From Asparagopsis taxiformis (Eukaryota > Rhodophyta > Florideophyceae > Bonnemaisoniales > Bonnemaisoniaceae), in the NCBI GenBank assembly GCA_030407315.1, contig JALQPE010002409.1, forward strand, positions 62,001 through 126,000: a stretch of 64,000 nucleotides of DNA. Reading direction: 5' to 3'. The notes beneath the pieces are model-generated. The model saw nothing but the letters and a program-made list of their open reading frames with translations. It was not told where the DNA came from and ran no database searches. Both the position numbers and the translations under genes were made by a program. Shown here in pieces: positions 1 to 9,972 of the stretch; position 1 is the stretch's first letter; each line of letters starts with the position of its first letter.

Positions 1-483
1 GCCGCCGATACATACGCCGATCTTGACGACGATGAATTGTCCGCGACCGCCCTCGCCGAGTTTCGCGGTTCGATGATCTCCTCCAGAACTGCCGCATTGT
101 CCGCGATGGACTTTGGCGCCGTGGCCCGTGTTAATAGGATTAAGGGCGGCATGGATGAGAGGTATTTGTTGACGCTGGATGGCGCGCTCGATGTGAGGTA
201 CGCAAAGGCACAGAAGGTGGCCAGTCCGATGACGTTTACGCCGACCGGTCAGCCCCAGACAGAGATTCCAGGCATCCCGTATCTCGGCTCGGTGGGCGCT
301 CTTGATCTCAAGTCCAAGCCGGGAGATAGTGTCGCGTTCTGGGGTAGTCAGGAGGTCAAGGATAGGCCGTATAAGAAGCCTTCTGGTGCCTCGACTCCCG
401 ATTTGCCGTACAATACCAGCGCCTCGCTCGAGGAAATGCAGAGCGCACAGGAGGCGCGCGGTCTGTTGCCTTCTTCCGAGTAG
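1..483 (+). CDS. Unknown protein, 3' end only (5' truncated by window edge)
   Basis: The frame is open from base 1 to a TAG at 481-483, so only the last 160 residues are visible and the start lies outside the window. The visible part begins with an acidic stretch (YADLDDDELSATALAEF) and is followed by a globular-looking segment with no membrane span, no cysteines and a hydrophilic Ser/Glu-rich end. I do not recognise the family. A plastid structural or linker-type protein crossed my mind, but no motif supports it. The next gene, a COX23-like protein on the same strand, starts about 330 bases downstream. Codon use looks like that of its neighbours. Confidence 0.6.
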   Translation, partial: AADTYADLDDDELSATALAEFRGSMISSRTAALSAMDFGAVARVNRIKGGMDERYLLTLDGALDVRYAKAQKVASPMTFTPTGQPQTEIPGIPYLGSVGALDLKSKPGDSVAFWGSQEVKDRPYKKPSGASTPDLPYNTSASLEEMQSAQEARGLLPSSE

Positions 484-816
484 AAAGCTTTGTCTATTAA
501 AATAGTCTTTACCACCGTTGCGTTTTTATAGCGAGTTTGTTGGCATTTGATAGGGTGTGCGGTGGTCGCCGAGTTGGTACCGTACGTACAACGTTGATCT
601 CGTCGGCAGTTTAAAAACGGTGAATTATTGCGCGGATTTGGATTTGTACGTTTCGATCTCGTCGATACTGGCGTGCAATCCGATCAATCGATCGATTGCT
701 GTTAAACTATCGCGCTAATCAAAAAGCAAAGTTTGGAACAACTCACAGGCCTGCGTTGCAGTTTTATCTCACTACGTCACTTGATATTTCTCAATCGCAC
801 AGGCTGTGAAGTGGCA
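484..816. other. Intergenic spacer with a 14-bp palindrome
   Basis: About 330 bases lie between the end of the first gene and the COX23-like start. A perfect palindrome CAATCGATCGATTG lies at 685-698, about 120 bases upstream of the start codon. A possible 3' splice acceptor (CACAG) occurs just before the ATG near 801, so a 5'-UTR intron is conceivable. No gene is seen. Confidence 0.4.
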
Positions 817-1011
817 ATGACGTCTTCAAACGCCGGATTTAAGAAATTGCTCGACGAGAACCCCTGCAAGGAACAGTACAAGGCCAGTCTCGCGTGTCTC
901 GATCGCGCACATTCCAAGGCTGATTGCCAGCCTTTCTTCGATGACTACAAGGATTGCATGAAAAAATGGAAGCAAAAGGTACGAGAAGAGCGTCTGGCGC
1001 AACGCAAGTAA
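817..1011 (+). CDS. COX23: Twin CX9C mitochondrial protein, COX23/CHCHD7-like
   Basis: This 64-residue protein has two exact C-x9-C pairs (CKEQYKASLAC and CQPFFDDYKDC), each on a predicted helix. It ends in a basic, Trp-containing tail (CMKKWKQKVREERLAQRK). The spacing and the Asn-Pro-Cys at the start of the first helix fit the COX23/CHCHD7 family. In yeast that family acts in the intermembrane space during copper delivery to cytochrome c oxidase, and import depends on Mia40 oxidation of the cysteines. The ATG at 817 is chosen because the reading frame upstream has no other ATG and looks non-coding. Other twin-CX9C families such as CMC proteins are the alternative. The fold assignment is firm and the exact family is likely. 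Confidence 0.82.
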   Translation: MTSSNAGFKKLLDENPCKEQYKASLACLDRAHSKADCQPFFDDYKDCMKKWKQKVREERLAQRK

Positions 1012-1078
1012 TCACGCTGCAGCCGTTGCCCACAATACCATGCTATCCATAGCGTGGTGTAGAGACGTAAACAGACGG

Positions 1079-1927
1079 TCAAAAGCACGTCGACCATTTT
1101 CTTGAAAACGATCTCGGTAACTTTGTAGATTTTCGTCGATTCTCCACACTGTTTTCATTGCCATGGCTCTTCTTGGAGCCGATCAACTTTGCCTTTTCAG
1201 TTGCCGAAGCAGCAGCAGCACTTCCCTTCAAATTGCCATCCAACCGTCTCAGAATCCTCAACGACGTCGTCCGTGCGGCACGATTGCTCCTCACCGCGTC
1301 ATTCTTTCCATCACCAGTCACACCAGCGGGCACAGCATGTCTATCCGGAGCGCGCGTGGACGCGCGTCCCGAGTCGTTATAAACAATCTGCAATCTATCC
1401 ACAGACAGCTCTCTCTCCGTCGGCTTCATGTCCTGCAGGGCGCGATCGCGCTCGTGGAAGCCCTGGACAGAGGTCGGGGAGCGACTGGCGCCGTTGGAGT
1501 CTCTGAGCACACCGGAGAGACGCGCCTTGAGCGAGGCGTTCTCCTCAAGCGCCATGGTGAGCTGGGCGCGTGCTCCGCGGCGAAACTCCTGAAAATCATG
1601 GTCGATGCGCTGCACTTCCTGCAGCGCGTCCTGCAGTTTCTGGCGCAAACTGAGCTCGCTCTTCTCCTTGGTGAGGTTGGCGCGGCGCTGGATGCGCGCG
1701 CGGTCGGCGCGATGGCGCTCCAGCAGGTCGCGCAGCTTCTCGTCGCGACTGGCGGGGTGGATGTCCGGCGTCGAGATAGAGCGGCCCTGCGAGTGCGTCT
1801 GCGGCTTGGCGGCCACAGCGGGCGCAGGCGCGGCGCGACTCGGCAGCGAGTTGGTTTTGGTGGGCGGATGCGCAGATGGCGGGATTTGGCAGAAGAGGTC
1901 GGTGAGCGGGTTGACTTTACGATCCAT
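1079..1927 (-). CDS. Coiled-coil protein of unknown function
   Basis: The 282-residue protein has a Pro/Ala-rich N-terminus. A strongly charged helical segment follows at about residues 65-140, rich in Arg, Glu, Gln and Leu with heptad spacing (for example LRDLLERHRADRARIQRR). The C-terminal half is basic, Ser/Arg-rich and probably disordered, ending in Phe. No catalytic motif is visible. The ATG at 1927 is the first in frame. A long antisense frame (1163-2155, plus strand) is rejected because it has no comparable structure. The leader carries a GCGTGG-type repeat at 1961-1978 that recurs upstream of the WLM protease gene. Function is unknown; cytoskeletal or nuclear roles would both fit. Confidence 0.65.
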   Translation of the reverse strand: MDRKVNPLTDLFCQIPPSAHPPTKTNSLPSRAAPAPAVAAKPQTHSQGRSISTPDIHPASRDEKLRDLLERHRADRARIQRRANLTKEKSELSLRQKLQDALQEVQRIDHDFQEFRRGARAQLTMALEENASLKARLSGVLRDSNGASRSPTSVQGFHERDRALQDMKPTERELSVDRLQIVYNDSGRASTRAPDRHAVPAGVTGDGKNDAVRSNRAARTTSLRILRRLDGNLKGSAAAASATEKAKLIGSKKSHGNENSVENRRKSTKLPRSFSRKWSTCF

Positions 1928-3800
1928 AGTGAAAGACGTCTGCTGCACGGGTGGCGCGTCGCGTGGCGTGGCGTAGCGTTGCGTTGCGTCGGGTGCGCGT
2001 CGTTTAAGGCAGTGGCGAGCGGATTACGCGTGCGCAGGGTTTGGATTAATGAATGGATTCGGTGGCGGTGGACGGGCCGGTTGGCATGGCGATGCGTTGT
2101 GTCAATGTATGTATGGCAATCGGTGATTGACAGACTCGCGACTAATTACTGCTGATTAAAGCGGATGTGACTGAGAACTGAGCGATGTTTGAGTTTGAAT
2201 GTTGCCGTTGTGGATTGACGATGGACCATTTGGATTCGAAAATTTGAATCATGCAAGTTACTTACAGTCGGCAGTGAAGGGCATTGTAGAGATGAGTGAC
2301 TGGTGTTGCGGCACGCACCGATTGCTCTGCCCGTTAAAGAATAATCTTACACTGGTTACGGCTGTAACGGATGCCTCTACGAAACGCGGTGGAATGGACT
2401 GCCATGCTGATGTAGCATGGCGCACTGCGCTCGTCTCCATCTGCGACCGCCGGCGGTTCGAATTCAAATCGGACGTACACCAATTTCCGCACCGCCACAC
2501 GTGCTGCTAGCTTGCTTACGGAGTTTTTTACATAAAATATAATACACTCATAGACTTGTACGCAATTGCGCTCCCCGACAAGGTCCGATCTTGTGCGATG
2601 CTACTCATGCGCGCATGCAGCCGGCAAGCCTACTCGTAGTTCTCGATCATCATACAACGCGACACGCGCAAACTATTTTCATAGGCGTTACAGCTATTGC
2701 CACTTGATTTGCAACGTTTCAACGCGATTGCCCGCGCGCGCCCGTCGTCCATGCAGACTCATAGTTCATTGACGTCGTCCCAGCACTTGATCATTCTACA
2801 CTGTCCTAACTCGGTGTCCGTCTGACTCTTACGTAAAGACGTCCCTACTGTCGTGCCAGATCAGACACATCATCGCTTTCGTCGCAGAAACACGTCAACA
2901 AGACGCAAGCGCAGCCACTAATGTCAGAGCGCTTGCGCTGTCTTTGCGCGACTCTGCACCAGCCAGACGCCGTCATCAGCACTGTGTGCCATTAATACGT
3001 GTAAATTGGCATATAGTTGGGTGTTGAAATTGCTGTGTTGTCTTGTGTATGCCGTGGTACTGTACATCAGGTGACGTGCTGAAACGATGTTGTTCCGGAT
3101 AACTGGTATCCCATCCGTGAACTTGTGTGTCGACTAGTCTAGATTGGCGATCCGTATAGCGGTGTCATGAGTTGCTTGGTACGTTGATGGTATCGTATTG
3201 TGTTGGATCCACACAATGGCATTGCAAGTTGGCATCGTTGTGACCAAAGCGATCGGATGTACTTGTAGATAACGTGTTTAGCCATTTACCTGTACGATTG
3301 GTGCAGCTGCTAATTATGGTTTGTTGGAATTAATTACACCCACAATTACAGGAATAGCATATATTGCAGCCATGAAATAATACAGCAGTATATGGCAATG
3401 CAATTGCACAACGTTCATCGATATCTGGACAAGACTCGCGTATGATACGACTCACTGCTTCCAGAACGACAATTCTGAATACTTTCTGAAATAAAACATA
3501 ATGAAACGATTGGCAACAGATTGCGAAAGCCAAGATACAGATATTTCAAATCAAAAGGCGTTCTGCAACAACACTTGCCAAACGAGCGGTGGAAAACCAC
3601 CCAAAATATTGCCTCTCCACACAAACACCCACTTGGCACAATCTCCATTCTCAAAATCTCGCATACAATCTGCACACATGTTACCAACCATCCGCCTTTC
3701 ACAACTTGCTCGACCGTACCTTTCCTATTAATCCCCCTCCTTCACCCGTCGCATCCGTCCAGTCAAACAACCCACCCACCGTCCACCACTCGCCCACGCC
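1928..3800. other. 1.9-kb divergent spacer, no recognisable gene
   Basis: This spacer separates the coiled-coil gene (minus strand) from the ACT-domain gene (plus strand). Only short, composition-driven frames occur. A 9-bp inverted repeat, CGCAAGCGC at 2904-2912 and GCGCTTGCG at 2929-2937, could form a hairpin with a 16-nt loop. The last 90 bases before the ACT gene are strongly C/A-rich and G-poor, like other leaders here. A GGTTCGAATTC near 2454 resembles a tRNA B box, but no tRNA folds around it. Confidence 0.4.
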
Positions 3801-4901
3801 ATGGCATTCATCCCCGTTCTCCCAGCACGCTCCCTCACGCCAGCCGTCTCCCCGGCACTCGCATCGCGTCCTGCACGCCCGGCGCGCACAGCCGCCATTC
3901 GCATGGCGTCCGACGCGTCGCGCGTGCCGCAATCCACGACGCCGACAACGGTCGAGGGCCCCGAAGACGACGTATGCACGTTCGGCGCCGAGTGCGAGCT
4001 ATCGTCCGACTGTGTGACCAACTCGCCCGCGCTGGAGAAACTGGTCGGCAAGTATCTCTTCCCGATGCGCGAGGAGAACACCGAGGTCTTCTTTGACAAT
4101 TCCGTCTCCTCAGATCACACACTCATGATTGTCTTCGCACGTGACAGACATGGTCTCGTGCTCGACATCGTCTCCGTGCTCAAGGCGCTCTCCATTCGTG
4201 TGCATCGCACCGCGTCCAGTGAGAGCGACGCGCTGCAGCTCATTCTCAATCGCATCGAGGGAGAGCTTGTCTCCGTCAACGAACTCAGTATGTCGTTGAA
4301 CAATTGTGTCGCTTTCTGGCTGACAGATGAGGAGTCGGGTGTCAAGATTTATGACGACTTCAACCGTCTGGATCAATTGCGCGCATGTATCCGACTGGAA
4401 CTGCGCTCGCCCTATCCACGTCCCAGACCCATGAATGATGAGACATGGCATCGCGTCGCTGTGCAGAAGAATCGCGCTGATAGATTTAGTGCGTTTTCAG
4501 TGCAGACGACGGATCGACCGCGCTTGTTGAATGCGCTCACATCGGCGTTTGATAATTTGCAGATCGATGTGGCTTCCGCATCGATTCAGACGTTTGCAGA
4601 TAGAGTGGAGAACACGTTTTTGGTCACGAAAGCGGGCTTTAAACAGCCGCTCGAAGATGCGGATATTGAACACGCATTGGATGCAGTCATGCAAGCACTC
4701 TTGTCTGTGGGACAGCCCGGTCCTAATGAGACTTGCTGGTATCAGACGAGGGACGGTACGGCAATGTTGATTGCCGAGGCTATCTTCATTGATGAAGTTA
4801 ATAATGAGGAGTTGGCGTGTTACAAGTTTACGCAGCACGAGACCCCAAACTTCAGAGGACGCCTTCCTGAAGCTCCGTATCGTCCTGTCAGCCACGCGTG
4901 A
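3801..4901 (+). CDS. Plastid-type protein with two ACT domains
   Basis: This 366-residue protein has an N-terminus of about 45 residues rich in Ala, Pro, Arg and Ser and nearly free of acidic residues, which looks like a plastid transit peptide. Two ACT repeats follow. The first is at about residues 108-185 (TLMIVFARDRHGLVLDIVSV...) and the second at about 225-305 (FSAFSVQTTDRPRLLNALTS...). Each has the Asp-Arg-x-Gly/Pro-Leu loop that in ACT domains binds amino acids. No kinase, dehydratase or uridylyl-transfer domain is attached, so it resembles plant ACR11/ACR12-type regulators of plastid nitrogen or amino-acid metabolism. The ATG at 3801 sits after a C-rich leader. ACT assignment is firm; location and regulatory role are inferred. 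Confidence 0.82.
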   Translation: MAFIPVLPARSLTPAVSPALASRPARPARTAAIRMASDASRVPQSTTPTTVEGPEDDVCTFGAECELSSDCVTNSPALEKLVGKYLFPMREENTEVFFDNSVSSDHTLMIVFARDRHGLVLDIVSVLKALSIRVHRTASSESDALQLILNRIEGELVSVNELSMSLNNCVAFWLTDEESGVKIYDDFNRLDQLRACIRLELRSPYPRPRPMNDETWHRVAVQKNRADRFSAFSVQTTDRPRLLNALTSAFDNLQIDVASASIQTFADRVENTFLVTKAGFKQPLEDADIEHALDAVMQALLSVGQPGPNETCWYQTRDGTAMLIAEAIFIDEVNNEELACYKFTQHETPNFRGRLPEAPYRPVSHA

Positions 4902-5115
4902 TCAATCGTGTCTCGATCCTTTTGTACAACACGTGTAGGGCACTTGTAGCTTTGATCGCAATTGCAAATTTGAATATTTTTTTCTTAAAACTGGCCTCAT
5001 AATAAGATTTCTCAGGGAAAATACTTGTTCTCCCCCCTGGTCATGTGCTAAACTACTGCGCCTCAGCTAACCAATCTACATTGCTTCTACTGTCAAAACT
5101 GTTCCATCCCTCCGC

Positions 5116-7919
5116 TCACGATACCAAAATGTTCGGAATCACACCCGACATAGTCCCCGTAATACTCCCACGCGTATCCGGAAATTCCGGCAAGCACCCA
5201 GTGATATTACCCTCCTTGTCCACATTGTACGGATACGGCAACAAATGCGACTTCAAATCCGTTACCTTTGAAGCAACATAATCATCCCAATTGCGACGAG
5301 CAATCCGCTGCATTTCCTGCATACATTCCAACGATCCAGGGTCGTTAAACACCTCGGGAAACGTACTCGCACCATGTCCGAGCGCATGCTCCGCCCACAG
5401 TCGTTTTCTAAACCGCGCCACCTCCCCCTTCGGCGACTGATCGCTCTCATAAGGATCCGAATTCCAGCGATGGTGCGGCTGAAACGCGCTGATTGCAAGC
5501 TCTGTATCCCGCACCCCGCACATACTGCGCTCATTCAGATTCGCTGATCCCGTCAGTACAACCTCATCGTCGCTGATGAACAATTTCGCATGTTGGTATA
5601 TCGGCGAACGACGCGTCAGTGCCAGCAGTTCCTCGTCAGCCGTGCGTGGTCCTCTCCGTCGAAAAGAGGAGAAACGACGCGTTAGACTGGACGACTTTTG
5701 TCGACTCAACGAGCTTCGACCAGAGCTTTTTCGCGACGCTGCTTGCTTCTTGCTATCCAAGCTACTGTCGCGTCGACGCAGTGGCACCTGATTCGGCTCT
5801 TGAAAGGAATTGCTCGAACTGTCCGATTCTGACGACGCTGATGATGCAGTCTCTATTTCCAGCGCTTCGCGGTTGCCGAGACAAAACAACCCGAAAAAGT
5901 CAAGTGGATGAGAATCCTGTAAGCCCGCTTCGTTAATAGCGTCCGCAATTTTCTTCATGATCATTTCTACGGTCCGCATCTGGAAGTAGAGAATCTTTTG
6001 AATCACAGCGTCCGAGGCAACGCCCTCCGGGAACATTGGAATTACGACGTAGACGCGCAAAAAGTTTCCAGATGTGATTCCCTGGACGATTTTAAGTGCA
6101 AGCTCATGTGGGATTAAATTTGTTCCATCTTTGTGCCCATCATGAAGCCATTGGTTAGAGCTGCCGAGGAAATACTGCTGCTCAATGTAGATGACTGTTG
6201 GAAGTTGAAACAAAGAAGCAGTAAGCAAAGACATTAGTAAACGGCTCAACAAGAACACAATAGCTGTGATGTAGCTCTAGGTCCGTATAAACCATCAAAC
6301 TTACATCTCTTTGCTGCACGCGTATAATGGACATACGCATGATGAATAGAACGATCGATACTACGACCCTTCTTCGTTTCAAGTTTTCGCCCCGCTTCCT
6401 TATCAAATACAGCCGATCTCTCGTCAATCGATCGGAAAACTTGCACCGTCCATTTCTCCTCTGGATGTTCAAACGCCCCATCAGTGATATCCGTAGCTTG
6501 ATCCAGATCAACCAGCAGACCAGCCCCGAGCCCCTGCCGCTTCCATCTTTCCTCGAAGCATTTTACAAAGTCTCGTACAACAGGGCCAGTAACCATAGCA
6601 GCCACGTCATGCCACGGTTCGCGTGGACCGAGCGGCTCTGCCACGTCGAAACAAGCATTGTGAAAATCGTTTGCATGTTCGGCGTCCAGCGTACGAAAGA
6701 GCGAATGTGCAGGCGTGTCCCAGCGACCGTATGTGAGATCAAGCCCGCCGCAAAAGGCCACCAACTCTCTGGTGTCTGTGTTGCGCGATGAAAACGAAGG
6801 AATATCTGTGACGACAAGTTTCTCATGAAATGTGAAAAGACAGGGTACCAGGGGTGCTTTGATCACATTTGCAGTCAGACCACCCAGACGCGGGACGACT
6901 GCAGCTTTCACGCGACTGTTTCTGAAGAACTGACGGGTCACTTCGTCGCGCGTGTCCATCAGCCCCTTCATACGCAAAATCGGATTGCTCGTCGAGAAGA
7001 GCTCGTCCCAGACGAGAAGAAGAACAGTTACACCCTCTGCGGCCTTGTGTTTCAGCAGTTCGCCGAGTGGCATTGGGGCTGTATCCGGTTTATCAAGGTT
7101 TGGGCTCGGTTTTCGGCGGAGAAGGTGGACTGTTGTGTCAACGGACCAGCCGGTTATATAGATGAGTTTGCGCGCGTGCAGAATGGAATTGTAAATGGTT
7201 TCAAAGTAGTTTGTCAGTCTTCTGCGCTTGGGAGGTACAGACGCAGACGTTTGTGCCGAAATTGCACATTCGGTGTGTGCGTCGAATAAAGAGTCACTAC
7301 TACCGGCGACGGGCAGAACGGATTCATGCGGGCAGTGCGCATCTTGAAAGAGCTGCACTTGGCAGTTTTCGGTGGCTGGAAAATACGTGCCGGGGACCGA
7401 GGGTTGTCCGAAGAGCATCATGGAATCCACGGGGGAATAGGTGATAGAGAGACGAATGCGTCCGCGATTTTTGTGGTTGACACGATCATGATGTATGCCA
7501 TGGAGGCCGGTGAGCGGGAAGGTGCCGTCGACGATGTTCCACAGGACATGCTCGGCCTTGATGCGAACAAAGCCGAGTGATTTTCGCGGGTACCAGGCGG
7601 ATTGTGCCTGGTCCTGGCTCGCGGAGGACTTGACATGGACGACAACGTAGGAGACGTTTGTGGCGACATCCACGGATTGATGATGGTCCCAGACAGGGTG
7701 GTCTGAGCAGGCGACGGTGTCGGTTTTAAGGATGCGTTTGGAGGGCTTGGGGAGATGCTCGAGGGATATGGTGACGTAGGGATTGAGAGAGGAGTTGGAT
7801 AGAACGGCACGGGCTACCTTTTCGCGAGTGGTGCGCTGGTCGGGTATCCAGAGGTCATCGGCTGACACGACGGAGATGTCGAGACGACCGTGGAGAAGGA
7901 CACCGTGAATGAGAACCAT
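5116..7919 (-). CDS. Phospholipase D, C2-type, two exons
   Basis: Exon 1 is 7919-6305 and exon 2 is 6194-5116. They join across a 110-nt intron (GTAAGT...CAACAG) to give 897 residues. Splicing recreates the conserved stretch AAKRFIYIEQQYFLGSSNQW, matching plant PLD; reading through gives a stop. An N-terminal C2-like domain spans about residues 5-175. Two HKD motifs carry the catalytic residues: His365/Lys367/Asp372 (FHEKLVVTD) and His740/Lys742/Asp747 (HAKLFISDD), the latter followed by GSANLNERSM. PLD hydrolyses phosphatidylcholine or phosphatidylethanolamine to phosphatidate, with the C2 domain giving membrane and calcium dependence. A Ser/Arg-rich insert precedes the second HKD motif. The ATG at 7919 is the natural start. 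High confidence. Confidence 0.93.
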
Positions 7920-8171
7920 GATGGAGGAACAGAGGGGGAGGGAGTTGGCAGTTGGAAGGACATTGGGAATGTAAGCGGGAAGCTATTGAATAAAGTGTGC
8001 GATTTCGTGCGAGCTGCTCACGCTGCGCATGATGTCCGGGCAAGATTTGGTTTTGAATGAAGACTACTTGAGAAAGTGTGTACAGTAATGCGAAGTTCAT
8101 TGGTTGGTTTAAATTAGTTGACCAATGCGGATGAAGCATGCGAGCGATGCTGCTGACTGACTTTGTTAATA

Positions 8172-9779
8172 CTACACGCCAATATGACTGCGACACGTCG
8201 GACACGTATGGTTCTTCTGTAGCCATTTGTCGATACATTCTGCGTGGAATGTATGTCCTGCGACAACGCCATCTTTGCCACGACTCGTTTCGTCCAACGC
8301 CGCCTTTGAACATGGAAGTGTTCGGACCAGTTTGCTCTGACCCGCACTCTGCTGCTCACTATCTTTGCCGTGAATTTCCTCGGTGCATATAACGCACACG
8401 ACTTTGCCTCCTTTCCAATCCTGTGCCGGCGCGATGCGTTCGATGTCCTCTACGCCGCGTCCCGACTTGTCCCATTCGTCCAGCCACATGTGGTCCTCGC
8501 CCTCCTCCGCGACGCTCCATTCGTCCTCCGCCATAAACTGAGACAGAGTATCACTCATGGCTATTGCCGATGTTTCACCGTCAGCATGCTCGTCCTCCGA
8601 GGATAAATTGGCCGCGTGCCACACAATCATATCCAGATTATTCAGCCCTTCACACAGATAGGACATATCTTCCTCCGACTCTTCATCACTTGATTCTTCG
8701 AATGACGGCTCAACAAATTGCACATACGGGCATCCACCATCACATAATACACCACAATACAGCTCGCTGTCAGCACCACACAGCGATTCCGACTCCAGTT
8801 CAGACGCAGACTCAAAATCCAAGCTGTGTTCACTCGCGCTCAATACGTTAATATGCCATCTATTCGCCCATTCCATGCTAGGCGGTTGATGACCGGCGCC
8901 TCTGACAACTTGCGCATCAAAGTCGTCAATCTGCTGTTCTGCCTGCGCAATAGCACAGTGCGCGTCACTACAATTGGCCACATCATCACTTTCAACTTCA
9001 TCATAAACACCATCATAAAAACCATCACTGCCATAAACCACCCTATCCGAAAACTCATCCTCATACTCGGTGGGGAGACGACGCGAATCACCACTATCAT
9101 CCTCACTACTCGCCTCACGAACGGCCGAATCCAACGTCTCCGAATCGGTATGCGAAGCCAAAGTAGAAGCCGAACTCGAGCTCGAATCATCATCATCGTC
9201 ATCATCATACCCCTTCCTCATCACGTCGTGCGCGCGCATCTGCTCCACGCCCCTCGTGCGGGACACGGCGTCCAACAAATTGGCCGTCTGCCTACTGAGC
9301 ATTCGGGAGCGCGAGAAGAGGGCGTCGAAACGGCCCTCGCGTCTAGAGCGGCGATTCTCGGCGCGCTTCCGCGAGGCGTCTCGCATGTGCAGTAAGTCGG
9401 CCGTGCGGGCGCGTAGGGTATGCAGACGGGTCATAGCGCGACGGTCGGCGCGCGGTGCAACGGGTTGCACCACGGGCGGCGTCGCGGGCGGTGGCGGTGA
9501 CGGGGACAATGCGGGCTTTTGCGTCGCATCGCCCGCCCAGGACACCGGAGAGGCGGCTTGGAGCGCGGCGCGTTTCAACGAGGCGGCGTGTGTGTAGGCG
9601 CGCTCGGCGCCCGCTGCATCGCCCAGCGCCTTGCGCAGATAGCCGATGGCGGCCCAGATGTTGGCGTCCGCGGCTATGGCGTGGTCGGTGATGCTGCGCT
9701 CGAGATGATGCAGCGCGGCTTTCTCTCCGCCTTGGTCGTGGAGTAGACGTCGCGCCAGGGAAAGCACGGCTTCGGACAT
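8172..9779 (-). CDS. RING-H2 protein with acidic middle region, likely E3 ubiquitin ligase
   Basis: The protein has 535 residues. Residues 1-75 form a TPR-like helical repeat (AAIGYLRKALGDAAGAERAY). The centre is strongly acidic and Ser-rich, including a run of six Asp followed by Ser (near 9190). The C-terminus is a RING-H2 finger: CVIC, LPC, GHTFHAEC, then CPTC close to the stop. Normally LPC and GH are adjacent. Here 17 extra residues lie between Cys490 and His509, and no GT..AG splice removes them cleanly. RING-H2 domains recruit E2 enzymes to ubiquitinate substrates; substrate and location are unknown. The ATG at 9779 is the first in frame. RING identity is firm; activity depends on tolerance of the insert. 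Confidence 0.82.
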   Translation of the reverse strand: MSEAVLSLARRLLHDQGGEKAALHHLERSITDHAIAADANIWAAIGYLRKALGDAAGAERAYTHAASLKRAALQAASPVSWAGDATQKPALSPSPPPPATPPVVQPVAPRADRRAMTRLHTLRARTADLLHMRDASRKRAENRRSRREGRFDALFSRSRMLSRQTANLLDAVSRTRGVEQMRAHDVMRKGYDDDDDDDSSSSSASTLASHTDSETLDSAVREASSEDDSGDSRRLPTEYEDEFSDRVVYGSDGFYDGVYDEVESDDVANCSDAHCAIAQAEQQIDDFDAQVVRGAGHQPPSMEWANRWHINVLSASEHSLDFESASELESESLCGADSELYCGVLCDGGCPYVQFVEPSFEESSDEESEEDMSYLCEGLNNLDMIVWHAANLSSEDEHADGETSAIAMSDTLSQFMAEDEWSVAEEGEDHMWLDEWDKSGRGVEDIERIAPAQDWKGGKVVCVICTEEIHGKDSEQQSAGQSKLVRTLPCSKAALDETSRGKDGVVAGHTFHAECIDKWLQKNHTCPTCRSHIGV

Positions 9780-9972
9780 TGTGTGGTTGGTTGGTGAGGT
9801 TGTACACACGAGAAATGCTTGTGGCGTGTGGCAGTGTTGGATCTGATCTAGTGATTCTTGGAAGGTGTCTAGTGCAATTTTTTTGGGTTGATTATTATTT
9901 TTAGCTGCTAACTACATTTATACGGGAGCGAATCAGGAATGGCCAAGTAGCCGAGTGTATGTCCAGATTTTG

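Noticed and set aside
1163..2155. 330-codon plus-strand frame opposite the coiled-coil gene
   Set aside because: It mirrors the high-GC coding strand, has no recognisable domain and no supporting start. The minus-strand product has clear heptads.
2440..2475. B-box-like GGTTCGAATTC
   Set aside because: The T stem does not pair and no A box or acceptor stem is found upstream.
8258..8309. Unspliced 51-nt intron inside the RING finger
   Set aside because: The only GT..AG pair at the right place gives an in-frame TGA on splicing.
8826..9395. 189-codon plus-strand frame opposite the RING gene
   Set aside because: It arises from complement reading of the Asp/Ser-rich region and has no family features.
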